DNA of 64,000 nucleotides from Rubripirellula obstinata (lineage in GTDB: Bacteria; Planctomycetota; Planctomycetia; Pirellulales; Pirellulaceae): positions 62,001-126,000 of the forward strand of contig NZ_LWSK01000002.1 in assembly GCF_001642955.1 (NCBI RefSeq), written 5' to 3'. A program made the translations under genes and the position numbers. Of this stretch, positions 1 to 9,031 are shown piece after piece. The notes under the pieces were generated by a model. It saw nothing but the letters and a program-made list of their open reading frames with translations, was not told the origin of the DNA and ran no database searches. Every line of letters starts with the position of its first letter. Position 1 is the first letter of the stretch.

Positions 1-1053
1 CAGACTCGGATCTGCAAATCGATTTGCGTCGCGCGCCATACCTGAGACTACGATCGTTTCTGATCCCGCCGCGATCCACTGCTGTAGCGTGTAGTCGACA
101 TCCAAACCGTCATTCAAATCCAGCAGCAGGCTGCTGGATTGCTGACCAATTGCGCCGTCTTGAGCGCCGACGTAATCAAACGTGGGCAAAACATCAATGA
201 GCCCAGGATAGTAGCGGCCGATGAAGTCCGACTCGGACAAGTTCTCACTGCTCAGTATTTCGCCGCCGGGTGTGAGAATCGTTGAACCGTTTTGCAGTTG
301 CCCATAGGCGGCATCGAGAGTCGCGGCGGTGATGATCCGAGGTGTCGCGTCGCTGGTCAGTTCCGTTGCAAAGTCATTCTGAAGTTGATTCAACGCCGAA
401 ACGATTCCCCGATTTGGCGCACCAATCAACGTTAAGTCGTTCACCGCTGGTAAATTCCATCCTTCTGCTGTCGTGGCCTGGTAAGCACTACTTTGCACGT
501 AGGCGCGAACCATGATCGCCCCCACTCCATGACCAACGATATCCACCGTAGTCGGCCGAGCACCTGTTTTCTGCAACCATGCATCCGAGGATTCATGCAA
601 CCAATGTCCGAGGTAGTCAACAGCGTGATTGAATTCTCGGTCCAAGATAGACGCGGAAGTCAATGCATCAAGCTGACCATCGTACGACGTACTGGGATCT
701 GTTGGAGCAATTGCCAGTCGCCAATCAAACGGAGCCGCGATCAGATCTTCACCTAGCGTGAATCCAGCTTCATCCAAGGAATCGATCAGGGGTGCGTACG
801 TCAGCGAGACTGGATCAAGTTCGAGTTTCTCAGGCGCAATTCCGACAGTCGATAGCCATGTGTCTTCGGCACCTGCCACCGGACCGCTCAAGGGCGCATC
901 GGGAATGATCAGCAAGGGACGCTCCGGCACGACTTCGCCGGCTAGCATCATTCGCGGTTCCAGCAGTTCCGCGAAAACGCGTCTCCGCCGTTGCTGACGC
1001 TTGCTTTTGGTTCGCTTTTTTCGCCGTCGCTCGTCTTTCTCGCGAGATGTCAT
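1..1053 (-). CDS. LEPR-motif exoprotein with LCAT/lipase-like alpha/beta-hydrolase domain (5' part only)
   Basis: Open from an ATG at 1053 to the window edge in one frame (351 codons, no stop), so the gene is cut off at its 3' end. The N-terminus is very basic (about residues 8-26) and runs into FAELLEPRMML (28-37), the LEPR-type motif typical of large exported planctomycete proteins. After that come features of LCAT/PGAP1-like lipases: APFDWRL near 107-113, a VDIVGHGVG elbow at 170-178, and LTLIGAPNRG near 207-216. Family members usually have G-H-S-x-G at the elbow. Here the codons read G-H-G-V-G (GGA at the serine position), so the usual nucleophile is missing. The fold assignment is by motif only. 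The protein may be a non-catalytic binding or structural domain of a larger surface protein. Confidence 0.8.
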   Translation of the reverse strand, partial: MTSREKDERRRKKRTKSKRQQRRRRVFAELLEPRMMLAGEVVPERPLLIIPDAPLSGPVAGAEDTWLSTVGIAPEKLELDPVSLTYAPLIDSLDEAGFTLGEDLIAAPFDWRLAIAPTDPSTSYDGQLDALTSASILDREFNHAVDYLGHWLHESSDAWLQKTGARPTTVDIVGHGVGAIMVRAYVQSSAYQATTAEGWNLPAVNDLTLIGAPNRGIVSALNQLQNDFATELTSDATPRIITAATLDAAYGQLQNGSTILTPGGEILSSENLSESDFIGRYYPGLIDVLPTFDYVGAQDGAIGQQSSSLLLDLNDGLDVDYTLQQWIAAGSETIVVSGMARDANRFADPSL

Positions 1054-1457
1054 TTGATTGGCTCTGGATCTGAAACGCAATTTGAGTCGAACTACGAACG
1101 AATGGGTCGTATTCTGGAGGTCGCTACTGACTGTGCTGAGAGTCGCCACGCAAACTACCTTTTGGCTGTTTGGACCTCCAGGAAAGTTAAAGTGAACTTA
1201 GGGAGAATTTCCTCTCGGCTGGGGCGATAACACTCCTGACTCCTGGGCAAACCGGTAAAAACGAGACGGACCCTAAAAGCTAACGTGGGGAAATTCTCGT
1301 CTCCATCCCCGAATCCGGGGATCGAACCTGGCGGGAACGGTTGGCATATTCCTGACGCCTACGCGCAAGCCGATACGCGCGACTAGCGTCTCAATCGTGT
1401 AGTTTGTAAATCCGTCAGGCGATCATCGTCCGTCATCAAAGCCCAAGCGTCCGGATC
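1054..1457. other. Divergent intergenic region, no gene seen
   Basis: These 404 bases separate the divergent exoprotein and LuxR-type genes and should hold both promoters, though I cannot assign -35/-10 boxes. A short palindrome (ATCCCCGAATCCGGGGAT, 1303-1320) is present. No reading frame here has recognisable protein character. Confidence 0.5.
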
Positions 1458-2270
1458 ATGATCGAAGATATATCTCAACGAAACACGTCGGAAATCGAGT
1501 CGGAAATGGATTCGGATCTGGCGTTGGATAAGGTCGGTCGCTTGATCGCTGGTGTCGCCCGAATCGGAGAGATGCGACTCGACGTCGGGGAGTGTCGATC
1601 CAAAACTCTCACGCTGTTGGTTGAATTGATCGATGCGACGTCGGCTGCATGGGCTTGGGGCGTTGCCAATGATTCCGCGGAATCGATCGCCGCGATCGCC
1701 ACGGTCGAGGTGGGCGTGACGGCATCCCAGTCGGCGGCGATCATTAACATGGGACTTGATCCCAAAATGTTCGAAGAGTTTCGTCGTCCGATTACCGAAA
1801 AATGGAAGGTGGCCGCGCGGGGCACTGACTTACGGACAGATTTGTATGATGATCAGCAATGGAAAACGACGCGGATGTACGCGAATTTGATTGAGGGTGG
1901 CTATGACGAGTGGTTGCACAGTTTTCAATACGAGTCTTCGGAAACTTGGTCTGGGGTTTTCTTTTTACGCCAAGCTGGTTTGGCTCCCTTTCAACCTGCC
2001 GACCGACAGTTGATCGACTTGGCGATGCGTAGCATTCCATGGTTCGGGACAACGCTGGAGGTCGTGTGTCCTGCGCAATCCAGCGTAGCGTTGACGACCC
2101 GTCAGCGAATGGTGTTGATAATGCAGTTCAACGGACTGTCGCGAAAACAGATTGCCAGCCGATTAGAAATCAGCGTTGATACGGTTGGCGATCACATGAA
2201 GCAAATCTACGAGCACTTTCATGTGAACTCGGCCGGCGAATTAGCCGCGATCTTTCTGCGAGGTCGCTAA
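1458..2270 (+). CDS. LuxR/GerE-type helix-turn-helix transcriptional regulator
   Basis: 270 residues from ATG. The last ~58 residues (from LTTRQRMVLIMQFNGLSRKQ) form a GerE-type HTH: the opening LT-x-RQ, then GLSRKQIASRLEISVDTVGDHM as the two helices, then a dimerisation helix. The N-terminal ~200 residues lack a receiver phospho-acceptor motif and resemble a sensory (GAF/PAS-like) region only loosely, so the ligand is unknown. It stands alone, divergent from the exoprotein and followed by an R1 element, so no regulated operon is obvious. The DNA-binding role is secure; what it senses is not. Confidence 0.85.
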   Translation: MIEDISQRNTSEIESEMDSDLALDKVGRLIAGVARIGEMRLDVGECRSKTLTLLVELIDATSAAWAWGVANDSAESIAAIATVEVGVTASQSAAIINMGLDPKMFEEFRRPITEKWKVAARGTDLRTDLYDDQQWKTTRMYANLIEGGYDEWLHSFQYESSETWSGVFFLRQAGLAPFQPADRQLIDLAMRSIPWFGTTLEVVCPAQSSVALTTRQRMVLIMQFNGLSRKQIASRLEISVDTVGDHMKQIYEHFHVNSAGELAAIFLRGR

Positions 2271-2341
2271 ACCGGAAAGATACCGGGAAGATGCCGTCAA
2301 CCTTCCTACGTTTGACGATGCTTTGGCGTTTTAGTGGCTGC

Positions 2342-2502
2342 CTGTCTGGGCAACGCCGTGAAGTGTTTTGGCCTCGGAAAAAACGGGTTAGTTCGTTTAA
2401 CCGCGTGGGCATCGCCCCGCGCGTTTCGCCCCGCATGGACGCGCGGGGCGATGCCCACGCGGTTAAACAGTCCAGAAACCCTTCACGGCGTTGCTGTCTG
2501 GG
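2342..2502. mobile_element. R1 MITE-like element, copy A, with exact 9-bp target duplication
   Basis: The element spans 2351-2493 (143 bp). It begins CAACGCCGTGAAG and ends with the exact reverse complement, CTTCACGGCGTTG. The core is a hairpin at 2395-2468: two perfect 29-bp arms around a 16-base loop. Both sides carry the same 9-mer, CTGTCTGGG (2342-2350 and 2494-2502), as expected for a target-site duplication. It encodes no transposase. It fills most of the gap between the LuxR-type gene and the first XRE-NTF2 gene. Confidence 0.85.
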
Positions 2503-2600
2503 GCTGCATCCTGACACGAGTCGATGGAATCCCTTATCCTTAAAATCGCGTCAGCGGGGCTTTCCATCCACCCAAACGTATTGAGATCGAGGTTGTATCT

Positions 2601-3251
2601 GTGAGGGGAGTCCATCCAGATGGTGAGAAGATCCGCCTCGCTCGGTCCGCTGCGTCGATGACGCAAGAAGAAGTAGCGGGGATCGCTCAATGCAACGTTA
2701 AGACCATTCGCAAAGCGGAACAGGGTACAAATCGGTTGGACTTGCGAGTGATCGCAGCGATCGCTTCGGCTTTTGAGACGACTGTTTCTCAGTTAACGAT
2801 TCCAGACCGCAACGTCGATCATCATGGGCATCTTCTGCAGCGAATGGACCAGTGGATCCATCATTTCGCTGCCAGCGACGTCGAGGGGTTTCTGTCTCTA
2901 CACACCCAAGATTCTGTACTGGAAATGCCGGGGGCAGAGGACTTGTTCACGCCTGCGAACTGCAACGGCATCGATCAACTGCTCAACCACGCCGTCGTAT
3001 TTTTTAAGAGTTTTCGCCTGATTGAATTGCAACAAAAACTGACTCACTCCTATGCGGCTGAACGGTTCGTATTCTTACGGATGACGGCATCCATTGAATA
3101 CATTCCCGCCGGACGAAGTTACACGGCCTGTCACGTCCACGAGTTCGAGTTTCGTGAAGATAAGATTAGCCGCCGCGTTTCCGTTGCTGACTATGGTGAG
3201 CTTCGACAGATCATCAAAGAGCACGAGTATACCCAATCCACCAAACCCTAA
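2601..3251 (+). CDS. XRE-family HTH fused to an NTF2/SnoaL-like domain (first of a tandem pair)
   Basis: 216 residues from a GTG start. Residues ~5-65 form a Cro/C1-type HTH: GEKIRLARSAASMTQEEVAG, then NVKTIRKAEQGTNRLDLRVI. Residues ~75-210 look like an NTF2/SnoaL-like cone fold: MDQWIHHFAASDVEGFLSLH at the start, a GIDQL helix, and the closing strand FEFREDKISRRVSVADY. Such a domain could bind a small ligand and control DNA binding, but that is inference. The next gene is a close paralogue 21 bases downstream with the same architecture, so the pair probably arose by duplication and is co-transcribed. Confidence 0.85.
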   Translation: MRGVHPDGEKIRLARSAASMTQEEVAGIAQCNVKTIRKAEQGTNRLDLRVIAAIASAFETTVSQLTIPDRNVDHHGHLLQRMDQWIHHFAASDVEGFLSLHTQDSVLEMPGAEDLFTPANCNGIDQLLNHAVVFFKSFRLIELQQKLTHSYAAERFVFLRMTASIEYIPAGRSYTACHVHEFEFREDKISRRVSVADYGELRQIIKEHEYTQSTKP

Positions 3252-3272
3252 GCACAGGATGACGCAGAGAAT

Positions 3273-3944
3273 ATGCGAGGAATTCTAGCCAACGGAGTTC
3301 AAATTCGGTCATTGCGAAAAGCACAAGCGATGACTCAAGAGGATTTGGCGTCGCGTGCTGATCTTGATGTGAAGACGATTCGCAAAGCCGAGACAAAAAA
3401 ACAACGTGTTGACCTAAGTGTGCTCGTTGCAATCGCCGATGCGTTGGGCATAGCTCATCAATCTATCTCAATTGACGACCAGTTGAATGTGCTGACGCCA
3501 GAGCAATTAATTGCACTAGTTCACCAGTGGAATGACGCATGGCTACGCTGCGATATCGATGCCATTGTGTCCATGCACACGGAGGACACGGTGATGGTAC
3601 TTCCTGGCACCGAGGATTTTCCCGATGCGAAAAACAGCCAGGGACTCGAAGAATTGCGAGTGTTTCTTACCAACCTCTTTCCGCAGTTCCAAATTTCTGA
3701 AATCGACCAAAGCACGCTTCAAATCGACGTCTCCGGAAACCATGTGTTCCAGCGAACCAATGCCACGATCACGCATGTTCCCTCGGGAAGAGCCTACACG
3801 ACGAGACACGTGCATGAGATTGAGTTTCGCGGCGACAAAATCGCTCATCGGATCACGGTGGCGGATTACGATTTGCTCCGAAAAATCCACGCCGATATCT
3901 CAGCGGATCAGCAAGCCGATACAGACATGTCACCGGCTGAGTGA
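3273..3944 (+). CDS. XRE-family HTH fused to an NTF2/SnoaL-like domain (second of a tandem pair)
   Basis: 223 residues from ATG. Same order as the upstream gene: HTH at ~5-65 (LRKAQAMTQEDLASRADLDV, KTIRKAETKKQRVDLSVLV), then an NTF2-like domain (~75-210) with VHQWNDAWLRCDIDAIVSMH and HEIEFRGDKIAHRITVADYD. Both copies keep the MTQE, KTIRKAE, MPG/LPG-x-EDF, R-x-Y-T and H-EFEFR-type signatures but differ widely elsewhere, so the duplication is old. The most variable parts lie in the predicted pocket domain, which would fit a changed ligand. It converges on the HEAT-repeat gene. Confidence 0.85.
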   Translation: MRGILANGVQIRSLRKAQAMTQEDLASRADLDVKTIRKAETKKQRVDLSVLVAIADALGIAHQSISIDDQLNVLTPEQLIALVHQWNDAWLRCDIDAIVSMHTEDTVMVLPGTEDFPDAKNSQGLEELRVFLTNLFPQFQISEIDQSTLQIDVSGNHVFQRTNATITHVPSGRAYTTRHVHEIEFRGDKIAHRITVADYDLLRKIHADISADQQADTDMSPAE

Positions 3945-3997
3945 CCGTAGTGGCAGGATTCCGCGGCCACTGCGGAAGAGACGACATCATCGGCCTG

Positions 3998-6900
3998 CTA
4001 ATTCGGTGGTTTAGCACTGGTGATCGACACGTCTTGGTAGCGTTGGCCTGATGTGATCGATGGGTATTCTTCGATTCTTTTGGCGATGCAGGCCCACGTC
4101 AGGTCCTGTTGCAATTCTTTGCGAATCGATTCGTTTTGTTCTAGCTCGTAAGCCTTGCGAGTTAAGTCTCGCCAGGCTTGCTGTGCTGGCCATGCTAATT
4201 TGCGTGACGAATGGATTTCAGTCTTGGCGATCGGTGGGAAGGGTGGCGTCGCAAGCTGGATCGCTCGCGAGACGCGGTCTTGATATGCGACGACCGTGAT
4301 CAATTTGCTGTGAACTGGAACGTCATCGTAAAGACCATGCCGACGTAAAAAGGGCAGACAATAGGCATCGACGTTGGTTGATCGCTGGGAAGCTTTGATG
4401 TCTTCTACGAATTGAGCTGGGGTCCACGTTCTGCCGCCAAAGCAAAGCGTGCTGTCTAGGTTCAGGATATCTTCAAAGAGATTCAGTGCAGCGAATGCTT
4501 CTTCATCAGTCCATCGCTTTTTCATCGGGTACCGCTGGCCAGCGTCGCGACGTTGTTTCGTGATTCGATATTCGATCCTGTTCCACCAGTGACGCATCTC
4601 GCTGGCGAGTGACTTATCCAATTGCAGCACTTCAAACAGATTGTCTTTTAACTTTCTGGGTTCTCGTCCTAGCTCGATCATCGAACGAAGGAATGTTTCG
4701 GTCTGGCCGCTACGCCAAAGTGATTGTGCCACATGCATGCGGTACTTCTTTTTCGCGTTGCTCGACGACGCGGCCCTGGCGCGTTGGCGGAGGATTTCGT
4801 AGATTCGCATTGCCAGTTCTGTCTTTCCCGCACCGACGTGCAGTTCCGCGGCTAGCGTGCCGAGTTCAATTCGCGACCACTTCGATGCCGACTTCTGATT
4901 GGGTGTTGGGAATGTTTCCAACCAAGTTTCAATGTCCATCTCATCGAAATCCAGCTCGTTGATCGCTTCGTCGTACTGACCACGGGCGATCCGCAATTGC
5001 AATGCTAAAAACGGGTTCACTGTCATCAGCAACTTGAATCCCTTGGTTGGTTGATCGCAGCGAATCAGTGTCAACGCCAAGGCTTCACTCGCACGTCTGT
5101 TGTCCAGTTCGTCGCAGAGCGTTTGCATGTCGGAAAGGGTTTGGGAGAACCCGTCTTTGTCTTCGTCATACCATTGAAAAATTGCGAGCAGACTCAAGTC
5201 ATCGACGGTTTCCGTTGCTCGTCTTTGATCAAGATCAATCGCCTTCTTCTGCCAAGCTGCTGCTTCTTTCCAGTTCCGTGCTTCGGCAAACAAATCGGTG
5301 ACGAGATCCAGCTTTTCAAACTCAATCGCCTTCCGAGCGGCTTCGCCAGAGCGACCGCTGGCTCTCAGGAAATCAATCAAGTTGCGCTGCTGGTGCGGTT
5401 CAAGCGTTTCTGTTTGCTTTAGTTCTTCTATCCGCAAATCCAGATCGCCAAGTTGTTGATAAAAACTAGCAAGATGTACTGACGCACCATCGACGTCCGC
5501 GTTTTGGCGGAGTATTTGCCGTGCATCGTCGATGCGATTTTCATGGATCGCAAACGCAACTTTGCCACTACTGGAAAACAAGAAATCGGCCATCGCCCCA
5601 GGGGGATCACCGGCCAGTTTGATCCAGTGCATCAGCTTGTGCGATTGTCCGCTGCCCAACATCGTCCAACGCAGCTTGGCCTGGTTGAGTGCCTGGGTGA
5701 ACAACCATCGTTGCTGGTTTTCGGGTTGTTGCAGGACCAGCTTCTCGAAGCCTTCAACAAATTTGGGATCGGTAAATAATTCAGGATTGATAACCGAGAC
5801 GCTGCTCAGAAAACTCCTGAGTTCGCTAGGCGGACAGTCAATCGCGATACGCAACCATGGATCGAGCTTCCCGGCCTTAATCCACTCAATCGCGGAAAGC
5901 CGATTCAAATAGAGCTTCGAGACAATTTGGTGCCGTTGCTGGGAGCTCATGAAGTTCGGATCGTTGACCCAATCAAACAGACGTTGTTGATATCCCGATT
6001 CGACAAGCTGCTTGACCATTGATGAATCATTGAAAAGCCGAGTGACGATTGTTTTCCGCGTTTTCAGGTCCAGTCTTCGGTCCACCACACGCCACAATTC
6101 ATCACCGCGTTTCTCTTTTAGTAAATGATCAATCACTCGGTTATTAAGCACTCGACCCCAGATCGTTCCTTCCTTGGACGGTTCGGCGTAGCGGACAATC
6201 AATTCAGAAATCGGCGTCAACTGGTCGTGCTTGACCAGCACCAGAACACTCTGCGAGTTTGACACCAATGATTCGAGCAATCGATGTCGCCAACGCAGAT
6301 CGGGCTCGTGGCGAACGATGTCATAAAGCAAATCAAGTTGCTTCTTTGCGGCCAACGCTTCGACCAAGTGTGTTGAGCTGAACAGCGCGTGGTTGCGGAA
6401 AGAACGACCTTGTTTTGGGTTTGTGGTCAGCCAACCGATCAACTCGGGCAGTCGGTCTTTCTTTGCAAATTCGGAGATTACGGCTTTGTTGTTGACCAGC
6501 CTTTGAAGGTGTGAACGATGCTCCGGCAGATCGAATTGTGCAAGATCGACCAAGCCGAAGAATCGGTCTTTCTTGACAAGCTGATCTACCAATGGGCTCA
6601 TCCCCATCATGTTCGCGACCAGCGGGGCGACGTCACGTTGAACGTCACCTTGAACGCCGGGTTGAGCGACAAGTTCATCGACAAGATCTAGCAACGCATC
6701 GAACTTACCAGCCTGGACAATCGCTTGGGCTGCTGCGTGGCGACCAACGACTTGGTTTGCAAACTCGGCTCGCTGCTGGAGCGACCACTGCGGATTCGCG
6801 AACGAGAAAAGGAGTGCTCGTTCTTTGCTGCGCATCAAGTGTTCAATCACCCTAGCATCCGCCATGAATTTGCCGAGCACTTGTGATCGGCGTCGTTCGT

Positions 6901-9031
6901 TTGTGTGACTTCTGGCGATTGCGAGCAGATCATCAAAACGGGCGTCTTGAATCAGTTCTCGCATCGCACGGTAGTTGCTGAACAACGATTCAGCAGCGGT
7001 CGCCTTGGCATCCTCGCTGCCTAGCGATTCAATCGACGTGATGAACCACTTGGTGCGATCTGATTTCCCAAGTAGTTCGGTGACCGTTGTCGATCGAAAC
7101 AAAGCACGAAGTAAGCGTTCGGCTAATTCTGGCGATGCCTCACTGGACTCCTTTAGTAAACGGTCCAGCAGAGATTCGTTTAAATGCAAAGCAAACAAGC
7201 GGTTCTGGACGAGCGTTTCGCCGATCTTGGTGGAGACGTCGGGGGAAGCGAACGGAATTCGATCACTGACCCAATCGCGGTGCTCGGCGGATTCAGCGAG
7301 CCGTTTCATCAATGGTCCGCCATTGCTAAACACGGCGAGGGTTCTGTCGGCTTCATCAATCGATGATTCGATAATCCCCTCGAACACGAGCGTTGCAAGG
7401 TTCTGATTTTTGGACATTCGCAACAACGGGGTATTCGCCATCGCGACTAAGAAATCGATCCGATCAGGGCCATCGAGTTGTTTGAGCACGATCCGCAAAT
7501 TGATGGCTGCGTCGAACGGATCGTTCCGATCCTGTGCTTGGAAAAGACGGTGGAGAATATGGGTTTGCCGACTTTGCTTCATCCTGCAAATGATCCGAAC
7601 GAAGCGATCAATTTTGTTCGTTTGCCGAATCAGTTGAATGTTTTTGTACTGACCAAAAATCGATGTCGACACCAAGCCAACGGTGTTGTTGTCGAGCGAT
7701 TCCAAGACGACGATTAGTTTTGATAATCTTTGATCGTCTTCGATCAGCCTTGCAAAGCTCGGCGGGTTGGCAATGCGTGCAATGGCGAGTCGTTGTAGGG
7801 CAGCGTTGCTGGAGGTAGCCGCCATTTCCCAAACCTCGAAATACGCTTGGTACTCGGCATCGTCTGATTGATTTGAAAACAGCTTGGACTGCATCAACGC
7901 CATTAAATATGCGTCCTGGATCTCTCCTGTGGGTTGAGACTTGGCGTAGCCGACAATTTTCGACCATTGATCTTTTGTTTGAAGACTCTGCAGCGCAACC
8001 GGATCGGACAAAATGCGTCCCATCACTGTCGCACGAAGTTTAGGATCGTTCACATGATCGGCTGCGGCAATCAAACCGTCCCAACCGGTTTGCTGATGAA
8101 TCGCTGCGATGACGGATGTTTGTCGCAGAGCCGATGCGATCGCCGTGGGGATGACGCCCGGCGAGCCAAGTGTTTTGATTCGGCTTGCGAACGCCGAAAA
8201 GCCATCGACTTCGACAATTACTTTCATTACCGCTTGATTGGATGCCAATCGCAACACGGCACGATCTCGCAGCGGTTGCGTGTTGGATTGGTCCAGCATT
8301 CCAAAAACGAATTCTGTTCCAGCAATCTGGACTAGCGTTTGTAACGAGCCATTGCCGTTGATCATCGCGTCGAGATAGAGATCGCGTTGGCCGACCGATG
8401 TCTCGGCAACGATCGTTTTCAGCGTATCGAGTTTGCTGGCTTTGTTGAGCGTTACCAGAAAGCTTGGCGAGAAGAGAACGATGGCACGAGTTTGGACACG
8501 CCATTGTTTCGATTGGTTGTCACCTGTTCGATCGAGTAGTGCGTCGACTTTGGCGACATCATCATAATGTTTGACAATGACTCCTCCGCGAAACATCACT
8601 CGAATCCATCTTTGACGCTGTTCGCTGTTGGGTTGCAGCGAAATCAATCGTTCCAAAACCTCAGTGGATCCATCGGCACAAAGATCGCCAAACGCTTCGG
8701 CTTGCTTGGCGGGGTCTCCGTCGCGGAAAGCAATGATCTTTGCCCGCACCGAAGGCGGCGTGTCGGGAAGAACCCCGTAGCGAAAGTCGCGGAGGATTCT
8801 CCGTGCTCGAATGCGGGCTTCCGCATCAGCACCTTCGGCGAGCCGTTTCAGCGCAGCTTCCGTTTTCAACCCCATCTGCCAAAGATCGTCCGACGCTTGC
8901 TCGCGATCCTTGTACCGGTCCGAAGTCAATGCTTCGATCGCTTCGCGGATCTTAGGGTTGCTGGATTGGCAATGGGCCAGCGAGATTACAGTAAAGCTGA
9001 AAATCAAGAAGAGCGTTGATCGGCCAAGCAT
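3998..9031 (-). CDS. Very large exported HEAT/TPR-like alpha-solenoid protein
   Basis: 1677 residues. The N-terminus is a signal peptide (MLGRSTLFLIFSFTVISLAHC); the residue before Cys is His, so it is a poor lipobox and signal peptidase I cleavage is more likely. From ~25 to ~1130 the sequence is a long series of ~35-residue helical-pair units, many with patterns such as L-x-RLA, LLDLVDEL and D-x-x-x-R-x-x-V-x-x-x, like degenerate HEAT repeats. From ~1150 to ~1420 units such as LASFYQQLGDLDLRIEELKQ and LGTLAAELHVGAGKTELAMR look like TPRs. The C-terminal ~250 residues are unassigned. Probably a periplasmic or surface scaffold. No catalytic motif seen. Confidence 0.8.
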   Translation of the reverse strand: MLGRSTLFLIFSFTVISLAHCQSSNPKIREAIEALTSDRYKDREQASDDLWQMGLKTEAALKRLAEGADAEARIRARRILRDFRYGVLPDTPPSVRAKIIAFRDGDPAKQAEAFGDLCADGSTEVLERLISLQPNSEQRQRWIRVMFRGGVIVKHYDDVAKVDALLDRTGDNQSKQWRVQTRAIVLFSPSFLVTLNKASKLDTLKTIVAETSVGQRDLYLDAMINGNGSLQTLVQIAGTEFVFGMLDQSNTQPLRDRAVLRLASNQAVMKVIVEVDGFSAFASRIKTLGSPGVIPTAIASALRQTSVIAAIHQQTGWDGLIAAADHVNDPKLRATVMGRILSDPVALQSLQTKDQWSKIVGYAKSQPTGEIQDAYLMALMQSKLFSNQSDDAEYQAYFEVWEMAATSSNAALQRLAIARIANPPSFARLIEDDQRLSKLIVVLESLDNNTVGLVSTSIFGQYKNIQLIRQTNKIDRFVRIICRMKQSRQTHILHRLFQAQDRNDPFDAAINLRIVLKQLDGPDRIDFLVAMANTPLLRMSKNQNLATLVFEGIIESSIDEADRTLAVFSNGGPLMKRLAESAEHRDWVSDRIPFASPDVSTKIGETLVQNRLFALHLNESLLDRLLKESSEASPELAERLLRALFRSTTVTELLGKSDRTKWFITSIESLGSEDAKATAAESLFSNYRAMRELIQDARFDDLLAIARSHTNERRRSQVLGKFMADARVIEHLMRSKERALLFSFANPQWSLQQRAEFANQVVGRHAAAQAIVQAGKFDALLDLVDELVAQPGVQGDVQRDVAPLVANMMGMSPLVDQLVKKDRFFGLVDLAQFDLPEHRSHLQRLVNNKAVISEFAKKDRLPELIGWLTTNPKQGRSFRNHALFSSTHLVEALAAKKQLDLLYDIVRHEPDLRWRHRLLESLVSNSQSVLVLVKHDQLTPISELIVRYAEPSKEGTIWGRVLNNRVIDHLLKEKRGDELWRVVDRRLDLKTRKTIVTRLFNDSSMVKQLVESGYQQRLFDWVNDPNFMSSQQRHQIVSKLYLNRLSAIEWIKAGKLDPWLRIAIDCPPSELRSFLSSVSVINPELFTDPKFVEGFEKLVLQQPENQQRWLFTQALNQAKLRWTMLGSGQSHKLMHWIKLAGDPPGAMADFLFSSSGKVAFAIHENRIDDARQILRQNADVDGASVHLASFYQQLGDLDLRIEELKQTETLEPHQQRNLIDFLRASGRSGEAARKAIEFEKLDLVTDLFAEARNWKEAAAWQKKAIDLDQRRATETVDDLSLLAIFQWYDEDKDGFSQTLSDMQTLCDELDNRRASEALALTLIRCDQPTKGFKLLMTVNPFLALQLRIARGQYDEAINELDFDEMDIETWLETFPTPNQKSASKWSRIELGTLAAELHVGAGKTELAMRIYEILRQRARAASSSNAKKKYRMHVAQSLWRSGQTETFLRSMIELGREPRKLKDNLFEVLQLDKSLASEMRHWWNRIEYRITKQRRDAGQRYPMKKRWTDEEAFAALNLFEDILNLDSTLCFGGRTWTPAQFVEDIKASQRSTNVDAYCLPFLRRHGLYDDVPVHSKLITVVAYQDRVSRAIQLATPPFPPIAKTEIHSSRKLAWPAQQAWRDLTRKAYELEQNESIRKELQQDLTWACIAKRIEEYPSITSGQRYQDVSITSAKPPN

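Noticed and set aside
1315-1345. tRNA-like T-arm on the minus strand (GGTTCGATCCC)
   Set aside because: One mismatch in the stem, and no matching acceptor stem or anticodon arm within tRNA length on either side.
2351-2493. Protein-coding genes within R1 copies (repeated MPTRLN or RVGIAPRV peptides)
   Set aside because: The frames are a by-product of the palindrome and appear in several frames and both strands of every copy.
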